Origin: Fimivicinus intestinavium
Lineage (GTDB): Bacteria; Bacillota; Clostridia; Oscillospirales; Acutalibacteraceae
Length of the DNA: 8,937 nt
Assembly: GCA_018715765.1 (NCBI GenBank)
Contig: DVKY01000076.1
Coordinates: 1-8,937 of the forward strand
Reading direction: 5' to 3'
In this document: positions 1 to 6,120 of the stretch, one piece after another
Position numbering within the stretch: the first letter of the stretch is position 1
Layout of the letters: every line of letters starts with the position of its first letter
Made by a program: the position numbers and the translations under genes
The notes under the pieces: model-generated
Seen by the model: only the letters and a program-made list of their open reading frames with translations
Database searches by the model: none
Told to the model about the DNA's origin: nothing

Positions 1-2
1 CG

Positions 3-764
3 ATATTAACAAATGGAATTATCTATCGTTTTTATACAGACCTTGACGAACAGAACAAAATGGATGAAAAGCCCTTCCTGGAAATCAATATGCTGAACAT
101 TAAAGGCAGTCAGGTGAGCGAACTAGCCAAGTTCCAGAAGTCTAACTTTAATGTTGAAGCAATCGTAGATACCGCATCTGAACTGAAATATACGAATGAA
201 ATCCAAGCTCTTTTCGCCCAAGAGCTACAAGAACCTTCCGACGAATTGCTTCGATTTTTCCTTAATTCGGTTTATTCTGGCGTAAAAACGCAATCTGTCA
301 TGGAGCGATTTCGCCCCATCTTAAAAAAGGCTTTAAACGACTATATTAACGAGCTGATGAACGACAAGATTAAAAATGCATTGAACGTGGATGCTCCGCA
401 TCCAGAGGCAACCACGGCAGCAGAGCCGTCCAAGGAAGCGGAGTCGGAAGAAAAAAGCGCTCCGCATGAGGATAAAATAGTAACAACCGCAGAAGAATTG
501 GGCGCATACTTTATCGTTAAAATGATCCTGAAGGATATGATTCCTCCACAGGACATTGCCTATAAAGACACGATCAATTACATCAGCATTCTTTATCAAA
601 ACAAGGTAACAAAATGGATTTGCCGCCTCGTCTTAAACGCCTCCAGAAAGATCTTGATCATCCCGGATGAAAACAAAAAAGAGACCCGCTATCCGCTCGA
701 TTCGATTTACGATATCGAGCAGTACAAGGATCAGCTAATCGCAGTGGCCCAAAGATATCTCTGA
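3..764 (+). CDS. Stand-alone type I restriction HsdR_N-like (COG4748) protein, C-terminal part; 5' end outside window
   Basis: The open frame runs in from the left edge (first full codon at 3) and ends at TGA 762-764. The ATG at 60 is internal: the codons before it read ILTNGIIYRFYTDLDEQNK, which continues without a break and matches my memory of the COG4748 family (an HsdR_N PD-(D/E)XK nuclease-like domain, then a helical region ending in a conserved C-terminal module). The nuclease core lies upstream and is not visible. After the helical part comes a charged low-complexity linker (AEPSKEAESEEKSAPHED, about 375-475) and then the conserved tail, with ICRLVLNASRKILIIPDE and a KKETRYPLDSIYDIEQY stretch. 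These proteins are predicted restriction-type nucleases found without HsdM/HsdS partners; cleavage is not shown here. It is followed 79 bp later by a serine recombinase, so it is probably cargo of the same mobile element. Family call good, function inferred. Confidence 0.8.
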   Translation: MLTNGIIYRFYTDLDEQNKMDEKPFLEINMLNIKGSQVSELAKFQKSNFNVEAIVDTASELKYTNEIQALFAQELQEPSDELLRFFLNSVYSGVKTQSVMERFRPILKKALNDYINELMNDKIKNALNVDAPHPEATTAAEPSKEAESEEKSAPHEDKIVTTAEELGAYFIVKMILKDMIPPQDIAYKDTINYISILYQNKVTKWICRLVLNASRKILIIPDENKKETRYPLDSIYDIEQYKDQLIAVAQRYL

Positions 765-782
765 TCTCGCTCTAAAATAAAT

Positions 783-821
783 AGCCTTGTAAGACCATAG
801 GGACTTACAAGGCTTGTCTCT
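783..821 (+). terminator. Hairpin between restriction-like gene and recombinase, possible terminator
   Basis: An 11-bp perfect stem, AGCCTTGTAAG (783-793) with CTTACAAGGCT (804-814), has a 10-nt loop and is followed by TTGTCTCT-like sequence on the + strand. On the minus strand it is followed by ATTTATTTTAG, which is the more T-rich tail. It sits 19 bp after the upstream stop codon, so termination of the restriction-like gene, possibly in both directions, is the likeliest role. A role as a leader structure controlling the recombinase is possible. Confidence 0.5.
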
Positions 822-843
822 GAAAGGAGAGGGATGAGGATCT

Positions 844-2288
844 ATGCTTGCAGATGGTTATACCCGTTACAGCACAGATCGGCAGACGGAAAACAGCACT
901 GCCTATCAACGTGCTAAAATTCAGGAGTATTGTACCCAAAATGGTATTGCGCTTCGCACGATCCATTCTGACGAGGCAAAAAGCGGAACCAATGCAGATC
1001 GCGCGGGCTTCCAAGCGGTGATAGAGGCCGCTCGCCGCAGAGAGATTGATGCGGTTGTGATATATGATGTTTCTCGCGGCAGCCGTGATGTGGGCGATTG
1101 GTTTACCTTTCGGAAACAGATGATGCAGCTTGGTGTTCAAGTCATATCGGCAACACAGCCTCTCGGCAATATGCTGGATCCAAACGATTTTCTGGTCGAA
1201 CTGATTAACGTAGGTCTTGGCCAGCATCAAGTGCTATCTACGCGGCAAAAATCGATTGATGGCGTAAAAACAAAAGCTGAACAAGGCGCTTTCCTTGGTG
1301 GCTATCCGCCGTTTGGATATGAGATATTGGATGGCCAGTATACCATCAACGAGCATGAAGCCGTAGCCGTCAGGCGGATCTTCGCAATGTATGCAGAGGG
1401 CAAAGGATATGGTGAGATCATCGACTGGCTTGCCGAGCACGGATACAGAGGCAAACGGGGAAAACCGATCGGTAAGAACAGCCTGTATACGATCCTCCGG
1501 AATGAGCGTTATATTGGAACATACAGTTGGAATAAACGCCGTATGAAGCTGATGCGCAAATGGGCCGGAGGAGGCCCAAATCCAAATTGTGTTACGATCG
1601 AACATGCAATCCCAGCTATTATTGAGCAAAAAACATGGGAAAGGGCACAAGAACGCATGATGAGCAGCCAAAAGCCAAATACCACAGCAAAATATAACTA
1701 CCTGCTATCTGGATTGATTGAGTGCGCCGCCTGCGGTGCTGCTTATGTTGGGCACGCCAGCACAAATAAGAAAGGATATACGACCCGCTATTATATATGT
1801 GGAAACAAATACCGCACCCGAACATGCACGGCTCATAATGTTAACGCCGACGAGATTGAAACATTTGTGGTGCAGCAGCTCAAGCAATATTTTCTGGGTA
1901 CCAACATCGAGGCCGAAGCGCAGAAGATTGCCGATCAAATTAACAATGCCACCCCTGACCTCTCTAAGGAAAAGGCGGAGCTGGCAAGCATTACGGCACA
2001 AATTAATAACGGAGTGAAGGCGCTTTTAACGGGAATGGATTTTCCGGAATTGGCAGACGCCGTTTCCAAGCTACGCATGCGCAAAAGTGAGCTGGAGGAT
2101 ATTATTCTGCGCGCTGACGCAAGCCAGCCCAAGGTAAACCCCCAAGATATAGTCGATCTTTTCCATGATTCCATTGAACATTTCGCAGAGGATCATGAGC
2201 ACATGAAGGAGATTATCAAGCAGCACATAACAAAAATATACGCCCATTTGGACGGATCCTTTGAAGTCCAAATAGGCGTACATATAGC

Positions 2289-2310
<22 letters not shown>
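844..2310 (+). CDS. Large serine recombinase (site-specific integrase)
   Basis: 488 residues, full length for the large serine recombinase family. The N-terminal resolvase domain (about 3-145) shows the Y-x-R-Y-S motif with Arg8 and the predicted nucleophile Ser10, and the SRGSRD motif at 77-82. The Recombinase domain follows (about 150-270: GGYPPFGYE, then LRNERYIGTYSWN). A zinc beta-ribbon has Cys294/Cys297 and Cys319/Cys328. A helical, coiled-coil-like segment spans about 355-460. ATG 844 is the only start, because an in-frame TGA lies at 835-837; GGAGAGG (826-832) is an acceptable though distant ribosome binding site. Such enzymes cut and rejoin two att sites via a phosphoserine link to integrate or excise an element. 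The last six codons (483-488) and the stop lie inside the initiator tRNA gene on the other strand, and codons around 465-480 also encode a minus-strand hairpin. Family is certain; that it moved this element is inferred from position. Confidence 0.95.
2231..2280 (-). terminator. Predicted Rho-independent terminator of tRNA-fMet, embedded in the recombinase 3' coding end
   Basis: Reading the minus strand, a 15-bp stem pairs 2280-2266 with 2253-2239 around a 12-nt loop (2254-2265). The single mismatch on the + strand (C2245/A2274) becomes a G-U wobble in minus-strand RNA, so the stem is unbroken there. It is followed at once by TATTTTTG (2238-2231). It starts 9 nt after the CCA end of the tRNA. 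On the + strand no T-tract follows, so it is directional for the tRNA. It overlaps recombinase codons for about 466-479. Confidence 0.75.
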
Positions 2311-2365
<55 letters not shown>

Positions 2366-2398
2366 ATATGCAATTGCTCTCATTGCGAGTGCTTATTT

Positions 2399-2427
2399 AT
2401 TATAACCGACCTGTTATCAAATTGCAA
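2399..2427 (-). promoter_or_regulatory. Sigma-70-type promoter of tRNA-fMet
   Basis: On the minus strand, -35 TTGCAA (2427-2422), a 17-bp spacer and a consensus -10 TATAAT (2404-2399). Transcription should begin near 2392, leaving a leader of about 26 nt before the mature tRNA 5' end at 2365. Strength fits a highly expressed tRNA. Confidence 0.85.
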
Positions 2428-2700
2428 GCTTTTTTGAGTTCCTTTTTCTATAACCTTTCGCCTTATTATCCGCTCTATTTTATCTATATTGACGGTTTTT
2501 ACGATTTTAGTGCACCTTTCCCTTTACCTGCCGGCCAGAAACCTTCTATAATCAAATGGATAAAAGACATCCGGTAATCACATTGCCAACGGTTCCGTCC
2601 GACAGCCGCCATCCACCGGTGATTTCAGAGAAAAGGATGTGCCATGCCATTGCATCAACAACATGAGGGGACAAAGCAACAAACCGGACAAAGGTTCCGA
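2428..2700. other. Non-coding stretch between the tRNA promoter and the lipoprotein-like ORF
   Basis: AT-rich to about 2520, then shifting toward the composition of the right-hand genes. No convincing gene. A possible plus-strand promoter is TTTACC (2523-2528), 18-bp spacer, TATAAT (2547-2552), which would serve the ORF at 2701; the -10 is consensus and the -35 weak. A 36-codon ORF (2556-2666) lacks a ribosome binding site and is not called. Confidence 0.45.
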
Positions 2701-2877
2701 ATGAAAAAGCATTTCTATATTGGGCTTTGCCTGCTATGCCTGTTGCCTGCGCTCGGCGGCTGCGGCAGGGAATCCCTCCCTGCGTCCGACGCCGCGGCCT
2801 GGCAGGCTGCAATCACGCAGGAGCCCCGCACAAAAGCGTTTGCAGGGATGGCCAGCAGAAATCATAAATGCGATTGA
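2701..2877 (+). pseudogene. Short lipoprotein-like ORF, probably a truncated remnant
   Basis: 58 codons. The N-terminus MKKHFYIGLCLLCLLPALGGC is a good type II signal peptide: two lysines, a hydrophobic core, and a lipobox L-G-G-C with the lipidated cysteine at residue 21. AAGG at 2691-2694 gives a usable ribosome binding site 6 nt before ATG 2701. Only 37 residues follow the cysteine, with no recognisable domain, and the TGA (2875-2877) lies inside the -35 of the next promoter. The short body suggests that a larger lipoprotein gene was cut off, although a genuine small lipoprotein cannot be excluded. An in-frame ATG at 2644 would put residues before the signal peptide and is less likely. Family unknown. 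Confidence 0.45.
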
Positions 2878-2902
2878 CAAATTACGCGTTCGCCCGTACA
2901 AT
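2874..2902 (+). promoter_or_regulatory. Sigma-70-type promoter of the metallophosphatase-isomerase operon
   Basis: Consensus -35 TTGACA (2874-2879), exact 17-bp spacer and -10 TACAAT (2897-2902). Transcription would begin near 2909, about 34 nt before ATG 2943. The promoter overlaps upstream in-frame ATGs at 2868 and 2901, which argues against those as starts. Confidence 0.8.
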
Positions 2903-2925
2903 GTACAATAAGGAAAAGAAGCATT

Positions 2926-2935
2926 GGAAAGGAAG
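2926..2935 (+). promoter_or_regulatory. Ribosome binding site that fixes the metallophosphatase start
   Basis: GGAAAGGAAG ends 7 nt before ATG 2943. No comparable site precedes the in-frame ATGs at 2868 or 2901, and both would lie at or before the promoter -10. Confidence 0.65.
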
Positions 2936-2942
2936 CGGCGCC

Positions 2943-4619
2943 ATGGCGTCAACACGCTCTTATCATGCGCAGGAACGGCCGGTCAAACCACACCGGGGCT
3001 CCTCTATGCAGCCAGATCACATCATGCTCAGCTTCTCCGACGACCCACACACCACGGCAACCGTCACCTGGCGGACCTGTGTGGATGCGCCTGACAGTGC
3101 TCTGCTAATTTGGGAACAGGAAAACGGGCAGCCGCAACGCGTCCCTGCCCGTACCAGGGAATTTCGCAGCGACATCGATATAAGCCGCATGCACTGGGCA
3201 ACAGCGCGCGGGCTGCGCCCGGGCATGCGTTATACTTACGCCGTTGAAAGCGGCGGGATACAAACCGGCCCCTTTTCTTTTCAGACAGAGGAGGAAAACT
3301 GCCGCCGGTTTCAGTTTCTCATCATCGCTGATCCGCAGACAGAAGAACCCTTCGGCGCGCCGGACTATGCAGAGATGCGCCGTGTGCTGATCGCGGCGTT
3401 AAAAGCGCACCCGAATTGCCGTTTTCTCCTCACCCTTGGGGACAATGTGGATAACGGGATGAACGAGCTGCAATGGAACGGTTTTTTCCATGGTTTGCAA
3501 GGCATTTGCGAAAGTTTGCCGCTGATGATGGCCACCGGCAACCACGATAACCGCGGCTTTAAAGCTTATTTTCCCGAAATGAGCGGAAAATTCTATCTGG
3601 ATCACGCTGATTTTTTTGACGCACAGTTTGAAGGCTCATACCCGCCGAATGGCCCGCCAGGCTTTCAAACGGAAAATTACTCCTTTGACTACGGCAACGT
3701 CCACTTTCTGATTATGGGCGTTAACGAGCAACCGCAATGGAGCAGCTGGGCCTATGAGGATCTCCGGCAAAGCGATCAGGAATGGAAACTCGGGTTTTAT
3801 CACTATCCGGTTTTTCCAGTCATGCCGGAGGGGGAAAACCTGGATACTTATCCTCACCTGCAAAGGGCGATCGAGGAGGGCAGGGCCGATATAATGTTCG
3901 CCGGGCACGAGCATTCGCTGGCCCGCTCCTTCCCAATCCGAAATTTTGAACTGTTTGACCGGCCCTCCGAGGGCACCGTACACTTCCTTTTGGGCGGAGG
4001 CGCCGATAACGGCTGCACCTATAACGCCAGCAAGCTCTGGTACGATAAATTTAATCCACATGGGGAGCGGCAATCCATGTACGCCGTTGCCGAGGTGGAC
4101 GGTCCGGTGCTGACCGTCACTGCCTATTGGGAGGATGGCCGCCCCTGTGACCGCTTCACCATCGATAAAGCCCGCGACCAAATCGATCCGCCCTCCACCG
4201 CCCCGATCTATAAGGAAACGCGTATGGCTTTCAAGGGCGCGCTGTTGGAGCTGACTGCCCGTAACCTCTACCCCATGCAAAAAGACGGCGTCTGGTATGC
4301 GCCGTTTGCGCAGGTGATCCAGTTTATCGGCGGCACGGTGGAAAAGCGCCCGGGCAGCGTACTGCTCGGCGCCTATGGCCACCGCGCTACCTTCTATGAG
4401 GGGGAGCGGCGCGTCGATACCCCGGCGGGAACGCAGCAGATGGAGCACGCAGCCTTTTTGGAACGGGAGCAGCTTTATCTGCCTGTGGCGGACAGCGCCC
4501 GCCTCTTCGGCATGACATGGCACTACAGCGCGCGCAACAATATCATCGACTGGGAATACCCGGCGGAGAAGGCCTCCGTCGCGCCCCAGCCGCCAAAAAA
4601 AGGAGGCAGCGACAAATGA
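2943..4619 (+). CDS. Calcineurin-like metallophosphatase with purple-acid-phosphatase-type N-domain and copper-amine-oxidase-like C-domain
   Basis: 558 residues from ATG 2943, chosen by promoter and ribosome binding site. Residues about 22-118 resemble the fibronectin-III-like N-domain of purple acid phosphatases (MLSFSDDPHTTATVTWRT, then LRPGMRYTYAVES). The dinuclear metal phosphoesterase core is at about 122-395: D130-P-Q132, G166-D-N-V-D170, G199-N-H-D202, H287 in FYHYP, and G321-H-E-H324. The D-x-Q first motif replaces the commoner D-x-H but is known in several phosphatases of this superfamily. The C-terminal 100 residues (about 438-537, ending LPVADSARLFGMTWHYSARNNIIDW) look like a copper-amine-oxidase N-terminal-type domain, as on many secreted clostridial enzymes; here the match is weak. 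No signal peptide or membrane segment is visible, so the protein appears cytoplasmic, odd for this domain set. It should hydrolyse a phosphoester, substrate unknown. The next gene starts within its stop codon. Confidence 0.85.
   Translation: MASTRSYHAQERPVKPHRGSSMQPDHIMLSFSDDPHTTATVTWRTCVDAPDSALLIWEQENGQPQRVPARTREFRSDIDISRMHWATARGLRPGMRYTYAVESGGIQTGPFSFQTEEENCRRFQFLIIADPQTEEPFGAPDYAEMRRVLIAALKAHPNCRFLLTLGDNVDNGMNELQWNGFFHGLQGICESLPLMMATGNHDNRGFKAYFPEMSGKFYLDHADFFDAQFEGSYPPNGPPGFQTENYSFDYGNVHFLIMGVNEQPQWSSWAYEDLRQSDQEWKLGFYHYPVFPVMPEGENLDTYPHLQRAIEEGRADIMFAGHEHSLARSFPIRNFELFDRPSEGTVHFLLGGGADNGCTYNASKLWYDKFNPHGERQSMYAVAEVDGPVLTVTAYWEDGRPCDRFTIDKARDQIDPPSTAPIYKETRMAFKGALLELTARNLYPMQKDGVWYAPFAQVIQFIGGTVEKRPGSVLLGAYGHRATFYEGERRVDTPAGTQQMEHAAFLEREQLYLPVADSARLFGMTWHYSARNNIIDWEYPAEKASVAPQPPKKGGSDK
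4601..4606 (+). promoter_or_regulatory. Consensus ribosome binding site of the isomerase gene
   Basis: AGGAGG inside the last codons of the metallophosphatase gene, 9 nt before ATG 4616. With the ATGA overlap it supports ATG 4616 as the start and suggests translational coupling. Confidence 0.85.
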
Positions 4620-5494
4620 AAATCGCAGTGAGCAGCTACAGCTTCCAGCGCCTGATACGGGAGGGGCAGGAAACCCAACTCTCCTGTATCCGGCTGGCTA
4701 AGGAGCTTGGATACGACGGGATCGAATTTACAGAGCTTATGCCGCACGACGGTTCCTCCCCTGCCGAATACGCAAAAAAAATTGCACGGGAATGCGAAAA
4801 ATACGGCCTGCCGGTGACCAACTACACCGTGGGCGCAGATTTTCTCACAGGCTCCGGCGGTATACTGGATGCAGAAGTGGAACGGGTCAAAGCGCAGGTG
4901 GATATCGCGCAGGCGTTAGGAACTGCCAGCATGCGGCACGATGCGACAACCGGCTTTGATTCAGCCGCCCGAAGGCAGCGGGGCTTTGCGCAGGCCCTGC
5001 CCCGGCTGGCAGAGGGCTGCCGCCGCATCACAGAATACGCGGCCGCCAAGGGCATCCGTACAATGATTGAAAACCACGGCTTTTTCTGTCAGGACAGCGC
5101 ACGGGTAGAACAGCTTGTCAATACGGTGGAGAACCCTAATTTCGGCCTGCTGCTGGATATGGGCAACTTCCTGTGTGCAGACGAAGCGCCGGAGCATGCA
5201 TTCGGCGTACTGGCGCCTTATGCATTTTATCTTCATGCAAAGGATTTTCACGTTAAAAAGGGCGGGTACGATCCTGGGAAGGGCTTTTTCCAATCGCGTG
5301 GCGGTAACTATCTGCGCGGCGCAATTATTGGCCACGGGGATGTGCCAGTGCGGCAATGCCTCGCAATTATGAAACGAAACGGATACGACGGCTATGTGGG
5401 CGTGGAGTTTGAAGGGATTGAGGAAAACCGGATGGCCCTCGCCTACGATCTGGAAAATTTGAAAAGGATGCTGGAAAGCCTGCCGGAGTCATGA
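4616..5494 (+). CDS. Sugar phosphate isomerase/epimerase family protein (xylose isomerase-like TIM barrel)
   Basis: 292 residues, normal for this family. The barrel pattern is clear: MKIAVSSYSF strand 1, then LGYDGIEFTE (E38). The metal and active-site positions typical of the family follow in order: E152 in IENHG, D181 in LLLDMGNF, H207 and D210 in LHAKDFH, H240 in GHGDVP and E264 in VGVEFEG. Members isomerise, epimerise or dehydrate sugars, inositols and their phosphates with a divalent metal; the exact substrate cannot be told. A frame open from 4517 exists, but AGGAGG 9 nt before ATG 4616 and the 4-bp overlap with the upstream stop decide the start. No signal peptide, so cytoplasmic. It is co-transcribed with the metallophosphatase, which suggests sequential or related steps in carbohydrate-phosphate metabolism (inference). 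No gene follows on this strand. Confidence 0.88.
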   Translation: MKIAVSSYSFQRLIREGQETQLSCIRLAKELGYDGIEFTELMPHDGSSPAEYAKKIARECEKYGLPVTNYTVGADFLTGSGGILDAEVERVKAQVDIAQALGTASMRHDATTGFDSAARRQRGFAQALPRLAEGCRRITEYAAAKGIRTMIENHGFFCQDSARVEQLVNTVENPNFGLLLDMGNFLCADEAPEHAFGVLAPYAFYLHAKDFHVKKGGYDPGKGFFQSRGGNYLRGAIIGHGDVPVRQCLAIMKRNGYDGYVGVEFEGIEENRMALAYDLENLKRMLESLPES

Positions 5495-5511
5495 AACAGA
5501 TTCCAAATCCC

Positions 5512-5532
5512 AGACATTAGATATCAGACGTG
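5512..5532 (+). repeat. Three tandem copies of a degenerate 7-bp unit, left array
   Basis: AGACATT, AGATATC and AGACGTG follow each other without gaps (consensus AGAYRTY). The matching array at 6082-6116 is in the opposite orientation, so the two could mark the ends of one element. Confidence 0.6.
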
Positions 5533-5571
5533 GAGCCGGAAGGCAGAAGCCGCGAAAAGCAGAACGTGCTA

Positions 5572-5597
5572 GGCCCCGGGAGGTTTCTCCCGGGGCC
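5572..5597. terminator. 26-nt GC-rich hairpin, copy 1 of a covarying pair
   Basis: An 11-bp perfect stem GGCCCCGGGAG/CTCCCGGGGCC closes a GTTT loop, 77 bp after the isomerase stop. No T-tract of note follows on either strand, so it is a weak intrinsic terminator at best; it may protect mRNA 3' ends. Nearly identical in form to 6124-6149. Confidence 0.55.
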
Positions 5598-5678
5598 ATC
5601 CGTCTCACTTTGAGGATTCTGCTGCCGATAGGCCAGAGGCGGCAGGTTCCGCGCACTTCCGGCGGGCCCGTGAGGGGA

Positions 5679-5698
5679 CTTGCCTGCTTGCAGGCAAG
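5679..5698. repeat. 8-bp inverted repeat with CTTG loop
   Basis: CTTGCCTG (5679-5686) pairs with CAGGCAAG (5691-5698). Directly adjoins the nested hairpin at 5701-5749. Confidence 0.5.
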
Positions 5699-5700
5699 CG

Positions 5701-5749
5701 AGCGCACAAACTGTTTGAGCCGCCGTGAGGCGGTGCGTTTTTGTGCGCT
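5701..5749. repeat. Nested two-level hairpin
   Basis: The outer 10-bp stem AGCGCACAAA (5701-5710) / TTTGTGCGCT (5740-5749) encloses an inner 5-bp stem CCGCC/GGCGG with a GTGA loop (5720-5733). Unpaired CTGTTTGAG and TGCGTT lie between the two stems as an internal loop. The shape resembles a structured RNA or repeat unit more than a simple terminator. Function unknown. Confidence 0.5.
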
Positions 5750-5796
5750 TCGTCGAACACGTCAAAGGGATTCAAAAGCATACCAGTGCCGCCGCT

Positions 5797-5819
5797 GGCC
5801 GTGCAGAACGGCCCCTTTT
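5797..5819 (+). terminator. Weak terminator-like hairpin
   Basis: A 6-bp stem GGCCGT/ACGGCC with GCAGA loop, followed by CC and TTTT (5816-5819). Short stem and T-tract. Confidence 0.35.
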
Positions 5820-5821
5820 GC

Positions 5822-5849
5822 CTCCTTTTCCGTTCGGCCGGAAAAGGAG
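5822..5849. repeat. 11-bp perfect inverted repeat
   Basis: CTCCTTTTCCG (5822-5832) pairs with CGGAAAAGGAG (5839-5849) around TTCGGC. It has no T-tract beyond the stem; role unknown. Confidence 0.5.
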
Positions 5850-5893
5850 AGGCCCCCGCGGCCCGAGCGGGAAAATAGAGCATATTGATTGAT

Positions 5894-5928
5894 GGGGAAA
5901 CCCCGGAACGGTCAAGACCGTTCCTTTT
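5894..5928 (+). terminator. Terminator-like hairpin preceded by a mini-hairpin
   Basis: GGAACGGT (5905-5912) pairs with ACCGTTCC (5917-5924) around CAAG, followed by TTTT (5925-5928): the most canonical plus-strand intrinsic terminator in the region, though far (about 410 bp) from the isomerase stop. Immediately before it GGGG-AAA-CCCC (5894-5904) can form a small hairpin. What transcript it would end is unclear. Confidence 0.5.
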
Positions 5929-5935
5929 AAAAATC

Positions 5936-5949
5936 AGATGTTAGATGAA
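5936..5949 (+). repeat. Two copies of the 7-bp unit, middle array
   Basis: AGATGTT and AGATGAA in tandem, in the same orientation as the left array but more degenerate. A 7-bp inverted repeat ATTCCTA/TAGGAAT (5954-5970) follows closely. Confidence 0.35.
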
Positions 5950-5999
5950 TGTGATTCCTATGTTAGGAATGAAACACTGGATGCGGCTGCAATAACGTT

Positions 6000-6065
6000 C
6001 TGCCTCAGAGGCAGTTCTCTGAAAATTCCAACCGTTAAAATACTTTCTATCACCGCCTCTGAGGC
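6000..6065. repeat. Pair of near-identical GCCTC palindromes
   Basis: CTGCCTCAGAGGCAG (6000-6014) and GCCTCTGAGGC (6055-6065) are each palindromic with a single central base, and the second resembles the reverse complement of the first. The segment between is AT-rich. Possibly a protein-binding site pair or the ends of a short repeat. Confidence 0.4.
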
Positions 6066-6081
6066 AACCGCTTCCGGTTCC

Positions 6082-6116
6082 CACACCTGACGTCTAATGT
6101 CTAAAATCTGATGTCT
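6082..6116 (-). repeat. Five tandem copies of the 7-bp unit, right array
   Basis: On the minus strand from 6116 down: AGACATC, AGATTTT, AGACATT, AGACGTC, AGGTGTG, without gaps. The unit is the same as at 5512-5532 but inverted, so the two arrays face each other across about 550 bp. Confidence 0.6.
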
Positions 6117-6120
6117 GAAT

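Noticed and set aside
1..843. Second copy of the tRNA-fMet 3' end (other att site) within the window
   Set aside because: No matching stretch was seen left of the recombinase; the other boundary must lie outside.
2556..2666. 36-codon ORF after the TATAAT at 2547
   Set aside because: No ribosome binding site, no recognisable motif, and the start would coincide with the expected transcription start.
2868..2942. Upstream in-frame starts for the metallophosphatase at 2868 and 2901
   Set aside because: The consensus promoter occupies 2874-2902, and only ATG 2943 has a good ribosome binding site.
3636..4523. 295-codon minus-strand open frame opposite the metallophosphatase
   Set aside because: It is the antisense shadow of a clear enzyme gene, with no family resemblance and no ribosome binding site.
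4517..4615. Longer N-terminus for the isomerase
   Set aside because: It would lie within the metallophosphatase coding sequence; AGGAGG plus the barrel's first strand fix the start at 4616.
5605..5888. 92-codon open frames on both strands in the intergenic region
   Set aside because: They overlap each other, span hairpins, have biased Arg/Pro/Cys composition and lack ribosome binding sites.
5512..6116. CRISPR array
   Set aside because: The repeat units are only 7 bp, gap-free and degenerate, with no unique spacers and no cas genes.
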